From the IMG/VR virus record IMGVR_UViG_3300025151_000099, positions 1-40,949 of that record: DNA of 40,949 nt; one strand, written 5' to 3'. Shown here piece by piece: positions 26,013 through 34,450 of the stretch. The stretch's first letter is position 1; each line of letters starts with the position of its first letter. The translations under genes and the position numbers were made by a program. Under the pieces are notes generated by a model that worked only from the letters and a program-made list of their open reading frames with translations, was not told the DNA's origin and did no database searches. Source of the DNA: a virus.

Positions 26013-27713
26013 ATGTCAATAGAAATTTTAGAAAATACTTTAATTAAACTCTTAGTTAGAAGAGGAACTAACAATGATAGAAAAAACATTACTCTAGAGA
26101 GTGGTGAATTAGGGTTTACTACCGATACACAAAACTTATTTATAGGTGATGGTAGTACAAAGGGTGGTTTAATTGTTGGTAATAAATTTAAAGGAACGAA
26201 TGCTGATGTTACAAATCTCGCCCCATGCTTAACTGGTGATTATGGATTTGAAACTAGTACTAATACTTTAAAAGTTTTAGTTGGAGGGTCCGGATCTGAG
26301 GCAACAGATTGGTTAGAGGTTTCTAATCTTTTAAGTTCGAGAGATGGTACTATAGAAATAAATGATCAAAATCAAATTACGGTTTCTGTACTATCTTCAG
26401 GTAATTTATCACCAGATTGTTTAGGTAAATCCTTACAATTAGTTGCAGATCAAGTATCCCTGAGTTCTGATATTGAGATAGATGTTATAAGACGAGCCAC
26501 TACAGAATCAGATAGTTATTTGTCTCTCCCTACGCAATTAAAAATAAGTAATATTAATTATAACTTCCCGGGAGTTGCTCCTTCTAACAATTCTTTTTTA
26601 GGCTCAGATACTTCTGGTAATTTAAATTGGTCAGTACCAAGTATTATAAGTACTGGAGTAGCTCCTACAACAGCAAGTGTCTTACCTGTAGGTACTATTG
26701 TACCTTTTGCTTCTGCGAGTAATGGTGTACCTTATGGTTGGTTAGAATGTGATGGAGCAGAGTATGCTAGTAATTCTGAGTATTCAGATCTTTCAGCTGT
26801 TATAGGTACCGATTATAATACAGGTGGTGAAACTGCTGATCATTTTAGAGTGCCTAATTTATTATCAAAAGCACTTTATGGTGTACCTAATGGGGTTCCA
26901 GCTGGAAGTACGGTATACCCTGTAACAACAGGGTCTCATACAGCACCTAGTCTCTCAGCTACTGGAATGAATTTCTTAATTAAAGCAATAGGTGGTATTA
27001 CTGCACCTACCTTAACTATAAGTAAGAATTTATCTGCTACATTAACTAATCCTGCAGGAACAGCATCTGTTAGCAAAACAGGGGTTACATTTAACCCGTT
27101 AAGTGGTTCTATTACTATTGAAAGACCTGCTCCGGGTCAAGAAGTCTTTACTAATGCTGGTGATACAGTATTTACTGTACCGGATGGTATACATTATATT
27201 AAATATACTGTTACTGGTACAGGTACTAAAGGTGGTGCATCACCTGGAGGTGCTGGTGCTACTGCCATGGGATACCTTTCTGCTTCACCTGGTATTACAT
27301 TTACTGTAACTGTAGGTGAAGGATTTCAACAAACAGATGCGCCAACAGATGGTCGTGCTTCTTCAATAAAAATTGGTACAGGTGCTGGTGCTACTGCTAT
27401 AGTAACAGCTGATGGAGGCATTTACGAAGGAGGAAATGGTCAGAGTGCAGCAGAGGGTAATAATCGTCAAACACCCAGTGCAACTGCTGGTGGTACTATC
27501 GATACGTCTAGTCCGTATATATTAAATGGTCATGTTATTAATGGTGGATCAGGCTTACAAGATACGTCAGGAGGTAAAGGTAAAGAAGAATCATTAGGAG
27601 CAGCTTCATATTTTGGAACTTCCCCTGCTCCTGGAGGAGGTCAAGCCTCACATTCAACTAATCCTATAGGTCCTCCACCTTCGAATGGTATTGTTATCTT
27701 AGAGTGGTCATAG
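26013..27713 (+). CDS. Tail fibre with Mtd_N-like N-terminus, collar domain and Gly-rich tip
   Basis: 566 residues, paralogous to the upstream fibre: VRRGTNNDRKNITLESGELG and L-F-I-G-D-G-S-T-K-G-G near residues 14-55, then a collar domain at about 224-300 (LPVGTIVPFA, P-Y-G-W-L-E-C-D-G-A-E-Y, D-H-F-R-V-P-N-L). It differs in the C-terminal 200 residues, which start with an Ig-like Thr/Ser stretch (about 330-372) and end in a Gly/Ala/Ser-rich beta region with G-S-G-L-Q-D-T-S-G-G-K-G and a closing I-V-I-L-E-W-S. That ending resembles Gly-rich adhesin tips of other fibres (a Gly-rich domain ending in a hydrophobic strand). Probably a second host-recognition protein. Confidence 0.82.
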   Translation: MSIEILENTLIKLLVRRGTNNDRKNITLESGELGFTTDTQNLFIGDGSTKGGLIVGNKFKGTNADVTNLAPCLTGDYGFETSTNTLKVLVGGSGSEATDWLEVSNLLSSRDGTIEINDQNQITVSVLSSGNLSPDCLGKSLQLVADQVSLSSDIEIDVIRRATTESDSYLSLPTQLKISNINYNFPGVAPSNNSFLGSDTSGNLNWSVPSIISTGVAPTTASVLPVGTIVPFASASNGVPYGWLECDGAEYASNSEYSDLSAVIGTDYNTGGETADHFRVPNLLSKALYGVPNGVPAGSTVYPVTTGSHTAPSLSATGMNFLIKAIGGITAPTLTISKNLSATLTNPAGTASVSKTGVTFNPLSGSITIERPAPGQEVFTNAGDTVFTVPDGIHYIKYTVTGTGTKGGASPGGAGATAMGYLSASPGITFTVTVGEGFQQTDAPTDGRASSIKIGTGAGATAIVTADGGIYEGGNGQSAAEGNNRQTPSATAGGTIDTSSPYILNGHVINGGSGLQDTSGGKGKEESLGAASYFGTSPAPGGGQASHSTNPIGPPPSNGIVILEWS

Positions 27714-27745
27714 TGGCTTTTATATATATTTGAATTAACTAAAAT

Positions 27746-27910
27746 ATGGAAGAAGTAATCGTTGAAGGGTTAGACTACGAAGATTTTAAAACTTTAAAAG
27801 AAATTTTGTGTAACAATACAACTTTTAAATTTTCTGATAGTAGTTTATTTGCTAATAATATTGTTCTGATAGAGAAGATAGAAAAGATTATTCAAGTATT
27901 TGAAGAATAA
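27746..27910 (+). CDS. Small unrecognised protein (54 aa)
   Basis: ATG at 27746 to TAA at 27908-27910 encodes 54 residues starting MEEVIVEGLDYEDFKTLKEI and ending I-I-Q-V-F-E-E. It is acidic and looks helical. It lies 32 bases after the fibre gene in an AT-rich gap; no promoter at the standard spacing is visible, so it is probably read from the promoter at 25999. Its stop codon is part of the next late promoter, as for several other genuine genes here, which supports it being real. A role such as fibre-assembly chaperone is possible from position only. Confidence 0.6.
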   Translation: MEEVIVEGLDYEDFKTLKEILCNNTTFKFSDSSLFANNIVLIEKIEKIIQVFEE

Positions 27911-27913
27911 ATA
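27906..27913 (+). promoter_or_regulatory. T4-type late promoter AATAAATA
   Basis: AATAAATA, 5 bases (cttgt), ATG at 27919. The core TAA is the stop of the 54-residue gene. Confidence 0.68.
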
Positions 27914-27918
27914 CTTGT

Positions 27919-28131
27919 ATGAATGCAAGTGTCTGGAAAGGTAGTTCTTTATGTGAAGAATTTTCAGATTACGTATTGTATGATGAACTAAATGATAGTA
28001 TTTTAGTTAATGTACATGAAGATTATCTTAAGACTATTAGAAAGGAATTAGTTAAAATTGGTTATTATTTAGTATTTAAGACTAAACTTGAGATAACTAA
28101 TTCCTATACCTGTACTTTTATAAAGGGTTGA
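27919..28131 (+). CDS. Small unrecognised late protein (70 aa)
   Basis: 70 residues starting MNASVWKGSSLCEEFSDYVL, with two cysteines (12 and 65), a mixed alpha/beta pattern and a C-terminal strand Y-T-C-T-F-I-K-G. No family recognised. It has its own late promoter at leaderless spacing and sits between fibre genes and the possible beta-sandwich protein. T4 keeps small fibre chaperones (gp57A, gp38) among its fibre genes, so such a role is conceivable, but no sequence feature supports it directly. Confidence 0.7.
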   Translation: MNASVWKGSSLCEEFSDYVLYDELNDSILVNVHEDYLKTIRKELVKIGYYLVFKTKLEITNSYTCTFIKG

Positions 28132-28134
28132 GTA

Positions 28135-28142
28135 ATTAAATA
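28135..28142 (+). promoter_or_regulatory. Late-type octamer ATTAAATA
   Basis: ATTAAATA, 6 bases (taatta), ATG at 28149. It would drive the possible beta-sandwich gene and the giant protein gene. Confidence 0.58.
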
Positions 28143-28148
28143 TAATTA

Positions 28149-29012
28149 ATGGGCTTTCCAGTTGACATAAAATTACCTTCAAATGCTAGATATTATAAAT
28201 TTATAGAAACTAGTAAACGTTTTAATTCAAATTATGACATAACATGGTCATTTGAATATAAGCTACCTAATAGTAATATTCCAGATAGTGACAATTATCA
28301 ATTAGGATTTTCAACTTTTATAACTAATTTATCTGCTCCACTATCATCTTTACCGGGTCAATTTTTAGGTGATCAAGACTCTGCAATTAGCTTATCAGGT
28401 GTTTCATTACTTACAGAGACTCCTGCTTCTTTATTAACTGAAGGTGGAAATACTATATTGGTTCAAGGAGGTTCCTTAAGTGGTGAAATAGTTAAAATAG
28501 CTTTTGATTCTACAGGTATGTATGCTCTATCTGGAAGAGATGAAAGACCGGGTGTAGGGCCTCATTTAATAAATAGAGAGAGCTTAGTAGTTAGAGATGT
28601 TTTACATAATGTAAGAGCTAATTCTCCTCTTTCGACTATTTCAAATGTTTTTAGCTCTATACCTACTGATACTTTTAGAACTTTAAGATTTAGGTATGTG
28701 AATTTAGGTCAAAAGATACATATTGATTTTAGAGATAGTAATACAACTCAATTTACATTGTTAACTACTATTAATATTGAACCAAGATTAGAAGCTTTTG
28801 ATAATCTTAATAATATGTATTGTGGATTTTCTTTATCAACCCCTGTTTCAACGTTAGATACAGGTTTATCTGCAAAGGACTTTTTTCTACGTAATTTTAA
28901 TGTTGAAGGTTTTGTAGGGGATGAAATATTAACTGAAACAGTTATTACACCTCCTCTTTCAGTTAATCCCAACACACCATATACAACTGTAACTAATATA
29001 ACTGCTGCATGA
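28149..29012 (+). CDS. Possible beta-sandwich virion protein coupled to the giant fibre gene
   Basis: 287 residues. The pattern of alternating strands, with Y-D-I-T-W-S-F-E-Y-K-L near 30-40, a long Ser/Leu-rich middle, then TLRFRYVNLGQKIHIDFRD (about 178-196) and L-N-N-M-Y-C-G-F-S-L (about 218-227), suggests a concanavalin/LamG-like jelly roll in which the last strands re-form the sheet. That would suit a surface-binding or capping protein. I cannot name a family. It ends with ATGA overlapping the start of the 1813-residue gene, so the two are made together, possibly as subunits of one appendage. Confidence 0.7.
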   Translation: MGFPVDIKLPSNARYYKFIETSKRFNSNYDITWSFEYKLPNSNIPDSDNYQLGFSTFITNLSAPLSSLPGQFLGDQDSAISLSGVSLLTETPASLLTEGGNTILVQGGSLSGEIVKIAFDSTGMYALSGRDERPGVGPHLINRESLVVRDVLHNVRANSPLSTISNVFSSIPTDTFRTLRFRYVNLGQKIHIDFRDSNTTQFTLLTTINIEPRLEAFDNLNNMYCGFSLSTPVSTLDTGLSAKDFFLRNFNVEGFVGDEILTETVITPPLSVNPNTPYTTVTNITAA

Positions 29013-32000
29013 ACATAACAGATTTAAATATCCTTGGAACTAACCATAGAGTTCTTAGTTACCCTGAATTGGGAGGAGGTGGTGTACCGAATTCATATGC
29101 AGAGTCAGTAGGATCAGTTGCTGTATTATCAATTGAAGTTGATAGGCCTTTCGAAAAAGAATTGAGCTATGATATATTTGATGCAAATGGTGAAAAAGAT
29201 GCATTTAATGATCCTTTAGTGATTGATAGCGGTTTTACTTATGTAACTAATATACAAGGAAAGTTATTTATAATATTAGAAAAAAATTTAAATGGTAAAG
29301 CTGACCCCACTACTGGGGTAATGAACTTTATTTTTCAGTTTCGTAACGCAGAAGAGGACTTTGGATTAACTTTAGATACTAATCTTATCACATTACCAGC
29401 TCCACGACGTACTATAAAAGTTACTACTAACGATGGTTGTATGATGAATCAATGCGCTACCCAGCCTTCAACATTATGTACACCTCAACCAAATTTTAGG
29501 AGTAGTATATATGCTGATTCATCTACTTGTATTAATCCTATAACAGTTAATAACTGTCCTATAGTAACAAATAATACTCCTGTAACTTGTGTAATAAATT
29601 CAATCAATCCTAATGACAAAGTACAACCACTTTCATATTGTCCAACACCTCCTCCCACAACCTGCACCATAGGTACATGTAATTGTTCAGGCACTTGTGG
29701 TTGCTTTGAAGAGCCAGGGGCTGGTTGCCAGCTGCCAATAAACCAGGTACCAGTTGAAAGATGTGGAGATTGCGATTCTATTGGAGCTCGTCAACCCGAT
29801 CCTGTTGAAATAACAGAGGAATCAACAGCTACCACGGAAGAGGAGTATTTAGGTATAACGCCACTAGAGGTAACTGAGGAGTCAACAGCTACCACAGAAG
29901 AGGAATATTTAGGCATAACAACTGATACACAAGAACGACCAGAAATAGTTACTGTTGTGGTTGATGAAGTTGTTAGTACTTGTGTAGACGTTGAAGAGGA
30001 AAGAGCACGTATACTTGAAGAGCAAAGAAGAATAGAAGAAGAAGCTGCTAGAAGAATTATTGAAGCTCAAAAGGCGCAAAAAATTGAAGAAGAGAGAAAA
30101 AGAATACTTGAAGAGCAAAGAAGAATAGAAGAAGAAGCTGCTAGAAAAATTATTGAAGCTCAAGAGGCACGAGAAATTCAAGATCGATTATTAAGAGAAC
30201 AGAAAGAGAGAGAAGAGGAAGCTGCTAGAAAAATAATTGAAGCTAATAAAGCACGAGAGATTGAAGAGCAAAGAAAACGATTACTAGAGGAGCAGAAAAG
30301 ATTAGAAGAAGAAGCGGCTAGAAAAATAATTGAAGCGAATGAGGAACGTGAAAGACTTGAAGAGATACAAAGACAGATATTAGAAGATCAAAAAAAATTA
30401 GAAGAAGAAGCTGCTAGAAGAATTATTGAAGCAAATGAAGAACGTGATCGTCTACTAAGTATTAATAACGAAGTTGAAGAAGAAACAGAAGAGTCAACAG
30501 CTACTACGGAAGAAGAGTATTTAGGTATAACAACTGATACTATTGCTGAAGAAAGAGAGGAAATTGTTACTGAGGTAGAGGAAGTAGTCACGCAAGAGCC
30601 TTCAATAAACATTGCAAATTCTATTAAATCTTTAGATTCAAGCAATCGAGAAATTGAGAGATTTAATCTTATTGAGGGGTGGAATAAGGTTTCGTTTAGT
30701 ATTAAAGCTGAAAATATGACGCCTGATATTTTACTAGCTTCAATATTGCAAAATGTTCTCATAGCTAAAAATAATACTTTATCGTACTCTCCAAATAATC
30801 CTCCTTTTCTTAATACTTTAAAAACTTTTAATGTAGAGGAAGAATATTTTATTGAAGTTAATAAAGATGTTAGTTTAACTGTAGTTGGACAAGTACAGGA
30901 AACATTTAGACCACCATTTATTATGGTAACTAGTGGTGATGAATTAAAATTTGCTTTAGGTAAGAGTGATGCTATTAATATTATAGGAAATATTACCCTG
31001 GATGAATTTTTATATATACCTGGTAATACTACTATAAGAGGTATTAATAACCCAACTATAGAATCAACAGCAGCTGCTGCTTTTAATATAAGAGAAGATA
31101 ATATTACATTAGTAGGGTTTACTTTAAAAAACGCGGAAGGTAATAACGGGTACGGTATAGAGGTAGGTAGAAAAAATAGTAGAAATAATTTAGAAGCTCC
31201 TAAGAACATTACAATTGACAGTATAACTTTTGATGGTATAGCGGGTAAAACAGATAAAGCTGCAGCAATAAATGTTTCAGGTTATCAATTTATAAACACT
31301 TTAATTGAACCAATAAAACAAGTACCTGGGTTAATTGAGGGAGCTAGCTTAATAAAAAATGTCACTATAACTAATAATGTTTTTAAGAATATACCTAATA
31401 CAGCTCTAGAGATATGGAATGTACAAGACTTAACAGTAAGTTCTAATATTTTTGAAACTACACGTGGTACGCATGTAACCCGTGGTAACGCTATTAGAGC
31501 TAATTCGTTATTAAATGCAAAATTTACTAGTAACACCTTTAGAGATATAGGTAGATCGGTTATAGAGGTTACCGGTAATGGTACAGAAGGGGTATTAGTA
31601 GAAAATAATAAAATAGAAAGTTTTGGAAGACAGCCATTGCAATTATTAGCTGGACAATTTGTTAGTGGAGTTACTATAGTACAGGGAGCTAATAAAATAA
31701 CGATTAAAGATAATATTATATCAGGTAATGGTTTAGGTGGTGGAGTTGAAATGGCTCAAAATTCATCTGATTTTTTAATAGAAAATAATACTATATCAAA
31801 TGTTAGTATAGGAGTATCTATTGCTGCATTTTCTGATACATTTAATGTTAAAGATAATACTATAGATTATTTAAGATACGGGATACAAACTTATCAAATA
31901 TGGAATGGTAGTATTAGTAATAATAATATTACTCAGCCTGAAAATGTTGAAGAAGCAAATCCCGCTATATCTATAGAACAAAGTAACGGAGTAGTAGTTA

Positions 32001-34450
32001 GTAGTAACCAAATTAATGGTAATTTTTACTCAACTAACAAAGAAAAAGCTATATGGGTGTATGGTTCTTTTCCAAAACAAGCTGATAGGTTATTGTATGC
32101 AGGAGCTAATAACCAAGCAAGGGAGCAAATGCTATTGTATGCATACGGTAGAGAAAGTATTTATAATAGAGTTTATAAACCACCTGCTTCTTTAGTTACT
32201 GATAGAGAACATAATGTTTTAAGAAATAATAGATTAAACGGTGAAGGTGTTATATTTGGATCTCAAAGCGCCAAGGTTTTTCTACCTGAGGGGGTAGCTG
32301 GTACTGGAGGTACTATATTAGATAGTGACGTAGTTGAAGAAGATACTATAGAATTAGTAGAGAATACTTTTGATAAGGTTGTAGGTAGTAATGATGGATT
32401 AGAGACTATTGAAGATGAGATAAAAAAAAACCAAACTGATTCATCGCCCGTAGTAGATAGCGGCTCAACTGCTATAATTGAAGATAATGAAGATGGTACA
32501 GTTACTATAACTACTATTGATGATGAAGAGACTATAGATAAAGAAGATTTAAATATTATTACTATTGACACTGACCCTGACGTAGGGTATGAGGATGAAG
32601 AAGATGGAGAATTACCTAATGTTAATGATATAAATGATTTAATAAATGTTAATAATAATTCTACTAATATTTCAAATGTAGCAGAAATCACTACTAGTAC
32701 GTGCACCACTACAATTATTACTTCAGAAGATGAGTATTTAGGTATAATTGAAGATGAACCTTCTATTGATACTACAGAAGTAACAGAGGAATCTACTGCA
32801 ACTACAGAAGATGAGTATTTTGGTACAACTATTGATACTGGTACAACTACTCAAGAAGAAAGAGAAATAGAAATTATTACTAATGTAGAGGAAGTAGTAA
32901 GTAAAAATACAGACGGTACTTTAAATGAAGTAATTGATACAAATATTGAAGAAATAACTACTATTAATAACAATACTGGTACTTCATCACAAGTAGAAGA
33001 TGAAGAGGAACAAGCACGTATACTTGAAGAGCGAAGAAGAAAAGAAGAAGAAGCTGCTAGAAAGATTATTGAAGCTCAAAAGGCACGAGAAACTCAAGAA
33101 AGGTTATTAAGAGAGCAGAAAGAAAAAGAAGAAGAAGCTGCTAGAAAAATAATTGAAGCTAATAAAGCGCGTGAAGCTGAAAAGCGAAGAAGGTTACAAG
33201 AAGAAGCGGCTAGATTAGCACGAGAAGCTGAAGAAGAAAAGGCTCGTATACTTGAACTTGAAGAGCAAAGAAGATTAGAAGAAGAAGCACAAGAGCTTTT
33301 AGAGTCGACTAGTACTACAACTACTACTGCAACAAATCCTAATATAGGTGGAGTTGGACCAACAACAACTACTACAACTACTACTACAACTCCTGTTGAT
33401 AATACAACAATTATCATTGTTGATCCTAAGGATGGTATGTTTGGTACTACAAATACAACTCCTGCTTGCATTCCCGGTCCTAAGGTTCCTGTTATACCAG
33501 TAGATTATACATATAATTTATACGGTCCAAGATTATTAAAAGGCGGTATAACAGGTACTTACACTGCAAATACTAATGATAAAGATGGTACCTATTACTA
33601 TAGAGTCCAGCCTTCCGGAGTTATGTCTTCTGATGGAGGCAGTTTTCGTATATCTAATGGAGCAGGTAGATTTGAACTTACAGCAAAAACATTAAATGTA
33701 GAAAACTTACTAGTTAATATAGAATTTTTAACTTCTGGTACAACAGGCTCTCCAAGTGTAGCTGACAATACTTATACAACAATAAATAATCCTCCGGTTC
33801 CTACAGAGCCGGCTGTTGATCCTACAGATACAACTGATACTACAGATACAACTGATACTACAGATACAACTGATACAACTGATACTACAGATACAACTGA
33901 TACTACAGATACAACTGATACAACTGATACTACAGATACAACTGAAGTTACTGATATAGTTGATGTAACCACAATACCTGGTATAGTTACAGGAACAGAA
34001 GAAAATATATTTATACCTACTACTTTTACACCTACAACCACAACCAGTATACCGGAACCGCCACCAGGAGTTGATCCACCCCCGCCATATATTTTTATAC
34101 CTCCTCAAATATCTCCTCCATTTATTCCAGCTAAATGCGGAAAGCCTCCAATACCTAGAGTGGGTATTGATCCTGGAGAAGACCCGGATAACCCAGTTAT
34201 ACCTGATCAACCTACCGAAGTAGTAGTAGAGCAGGATATTTTAATATACCCAGCACCAGTTCTACCCTTTACTTTACCTTTTTTAAGTAAGATTAATTTT
34301 GACACTAATGTTACTAAAAAAGAGCCTACTCCTTATTCTTTTGAAGAAGAATCTGAAGTAAGCTTTGAGGAAGTAAGTGTATCTTCTACTTTACAAACTA
34401 AACAAAACTTATGCGATGAAGAAGAAGATTGTAATAAATTAGGTTTTTAG
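29009..34450 (+). CDS. Giant modular fibre-like protein: coiled coils, beta-helix, DTT repeats
   Basis: 1813 residues, the largest gene here. In order: N-terminal beta domain (1-140); Cys-rich region of about 110 residues (143-252) with CTIGTCNCSGTCGC; an acidic module EESTATTEEEYLGIT twice (270-310); first charged coiled coil (about 330-485) with five copies of EEEAARxIIEA; the module again (494); a linker; a right-handed parallel beta-helix (about 630-1085) with N-N-x-I/V rungs as in pectate-lyase-fold tailspikes; acidic region with two more module copies; second coiled coil (about 1330-1430); poly-Thr linker; beta domain (1480-1590); 13 Asp-Thr-Thr repeats (1607-1645); Pro-rich region; acidic C-terminus with Cys-X5-Cys. 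Likely a virion fibre or host-attachment protein. No catalytic residues could be assigned in the helix. Confidence 0.85.
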   Translation: MNITDLNILGTNHRVLSYPELGGGGVPNSYAESVGSVAVLSIEVDRPFEKELSYDIFDANGEKDAFNDPLVIDSGFTYVTNIQGKLFIILEKNLNGKADPTTGVMNFIFQFRNAEEDFGLTLDTNLITLPAPRRTIKVTTNDGCMMNQCATQPSTLCTPQPNFRSSIYADSSTCINPITVNNCPIVTNNTPVTCVINSINPNDKVQPLSYCPTPPPTTCTIGTCNCSGTCGCFEEPGAGCQLPINQVPVERCGDCDSIGARQPDPVEITEESTATTEEEYLGITPLEVTEESTATTEEEYLGITTDTQERPEIVTVVVDEVVSTCVDVEEERARILEEQRRIEEEAARRIIEAQKAQKIEEERKRILEEQRRIEEEAARKIIEAQEAREIQDRLLREQKEREEEAARKIIEANKAREIEEQRKRLLEEQKRLEEEAARKIIEANEERERLEEIQRQILEDQKKLEEEAARRIIEANEERDRLLSINNEVEEETEESTATTEEEYLGITTDTIAEEREEIVTEVEEVVTQEPSINIANSIKSLDSSNREIERFNLIEGWNKVSFSIKAENMTPDILLASILQNVLIAKNNTLSYSPNNPPFLNTLKTFNVEEEYFIEVNKDVSLTVVGQVQETFRPPFIMVTSGDELKFALGKSDAINIIGNITLDEFLYIPGNTTIRGINNPTIESTAAAAFNIREDNITLVGFTLKNAEGNNGYGIEVGRKNSRNNLEAPKNITIDSITFDGIAGKTDKAAAINVSGYQFINTLIEPIKQVPGLIEGASLIKNVTITNNVFKNIPNTALEIWNVQDLTVSSNIFETTRGTHVTRGNAIRANSLLNAKFTSNTFRDIGRSVIEVTGNGTEGVLVENNKIESFGRQPLQLLAGQFVSGVTIVQGANKITIKDNIISGNGLGGGVEMAQNSSDFLIENNTISNVSIGVSIAAFSDTFNVKDNTIDYLRYGIQTYQIWNGSISNNNITQPENVEEANPAISIEQSNGVVVSSNQINGNFYSTNKEKAIWVYGSFPKQADRLLYAGANNQAREQMLLYAYGRESIYNRVYKPPASLVTDREHNVLRNNRLNGEGVIFGSQSAKVFLPEGVAGTGGTILDSDVVEEDTIELVENTFDKVVGSNDGLETIEDEIKKNQTDSSPVVDSGSTAIIEDNEDGTVTITTIDDEETIDKEDLNIITIDTDPDVGYEDEEDGELPNVNDINDLINVNNNSTNISNVAEITTSTCTTTIITSEDEYLGIIEDEPSIDTTEVTEESTATTEDEYFGTTIDTGTTTQEEREIEIITNVEEVVSKNTDGTLNEVIDTNIEEITTINNNTGTSSQVEDEEEQARILEERRRKEEEAARKIIEAQKARETQERLLREQKEKEEEAARKIIEANKAREAEKRRRLQEEAARLAREAEEEKARILELEEQRRLEEEAQELLESTSTTTTTATNPNIGGVGPTTTTTTTTTTPVDNTTIIIVDPKDGMFGTTNTTPACIPGPKVPVIPVDYTYNLYGPRLLKGGITGTYTANTNDKDGTYYYRVQPSGVMSSDGGSFRISNGAGRFELTAKTLNVENLLVNIEFLTSGTTGSPSVADNTYTTINNPPVPTEPAVDPTDTTDTTDTTDTTDTTDTTDTTDTTDTTDTTDTTDTTDTTEVTDIVDVTTIPGIVTGTEENIFIPTTFTPTTTTSIPEPPPGVDPPPPYIFIPPQISPPFIPAKCGKPPIPRVGIDPGEDPDNPVIPDQPTEVVVEQDILIYPAPVLPFTLPFLSKINFDTNVTKKEPTPYSFEEESEVSFEEVSVSSTLQTKQNLCDEEEDCNKLGF
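29816..32830 (+). repeat. EESTATTEEEYLGIT module, 4 good copies plus 1 degenerate
   Basis: Within the giant gene, 45-base copies at 29816-29860, 29876-29920, 30488-30532 and 32786-32830 encode EESTATTEEEYLGIT or near variants; 32720-32746 encodes a shortened TSEDEYLGI. The module recurs beside both coiled coils, suggesting duplication of a module-plus-coil block around the beta-helix. Confidence 0.85.
29999..30463 (+). repeat. Coiled-coil repeat block 1 (EEEAARxIIEA, 5 copies)
   Basis: Five imperfect repeats of about 28-32 codons, each with EEEAAR(K/R)IIEA followed by a Glu/Arg/Gln/Lys-rich stretch. Heptad-like spacing of Ile/Leu/Ala suggests a long rod. Confidence 0.85.
33000..33300 (+). 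repeat. Coiled-coil repeat block 2, homologous to block 1
   Basis: Encodes the same A-R-I-L-E-E-x-R-R and EEEAARKIIEA units (two good copies and degenerate ones) about 3 kb downstream of block 1, in the same frame, followed by a poly-Thr linker. Confidence 0.8.
33827..33943 (+). repeat. 13 tandem 9-base repeats encoding Asp-Thr-Thr
   Basis: Exactly 13 units of GAT-ACA-ACT or GAT-ACT-ACA in frame (117 bases), coding residues 1607-1645. The two Thr codon orders alternate in a pattern that implies duplication of 18- and 27-base units. Copy number is likely to vary between isolates. Confidence 0.95.

Noticed and set aside
30388-31209. 273-codon leftward open frame inside the giant fibre gene
   Set aside because: It is antisense to the coiled-coil and beta-helix codons; its Ser/Leu/Ile-rich product is what reverse-reading of Glu/Asn/Ile-rich codons gives, and it has no promoter or neighbour on that strand.
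33827-33943. CRISPR-like array
   Set aside because: The repeats are contiguous 9-base coding units without spacers.
33728-34210. Leftward frames of 160 and 89 codons with Cys/Ser/Ile or Val/Ser repeats
   Set aside because: Both are reverse readings of the Asp-Thr-Thr repeats and the Pro-rich region.
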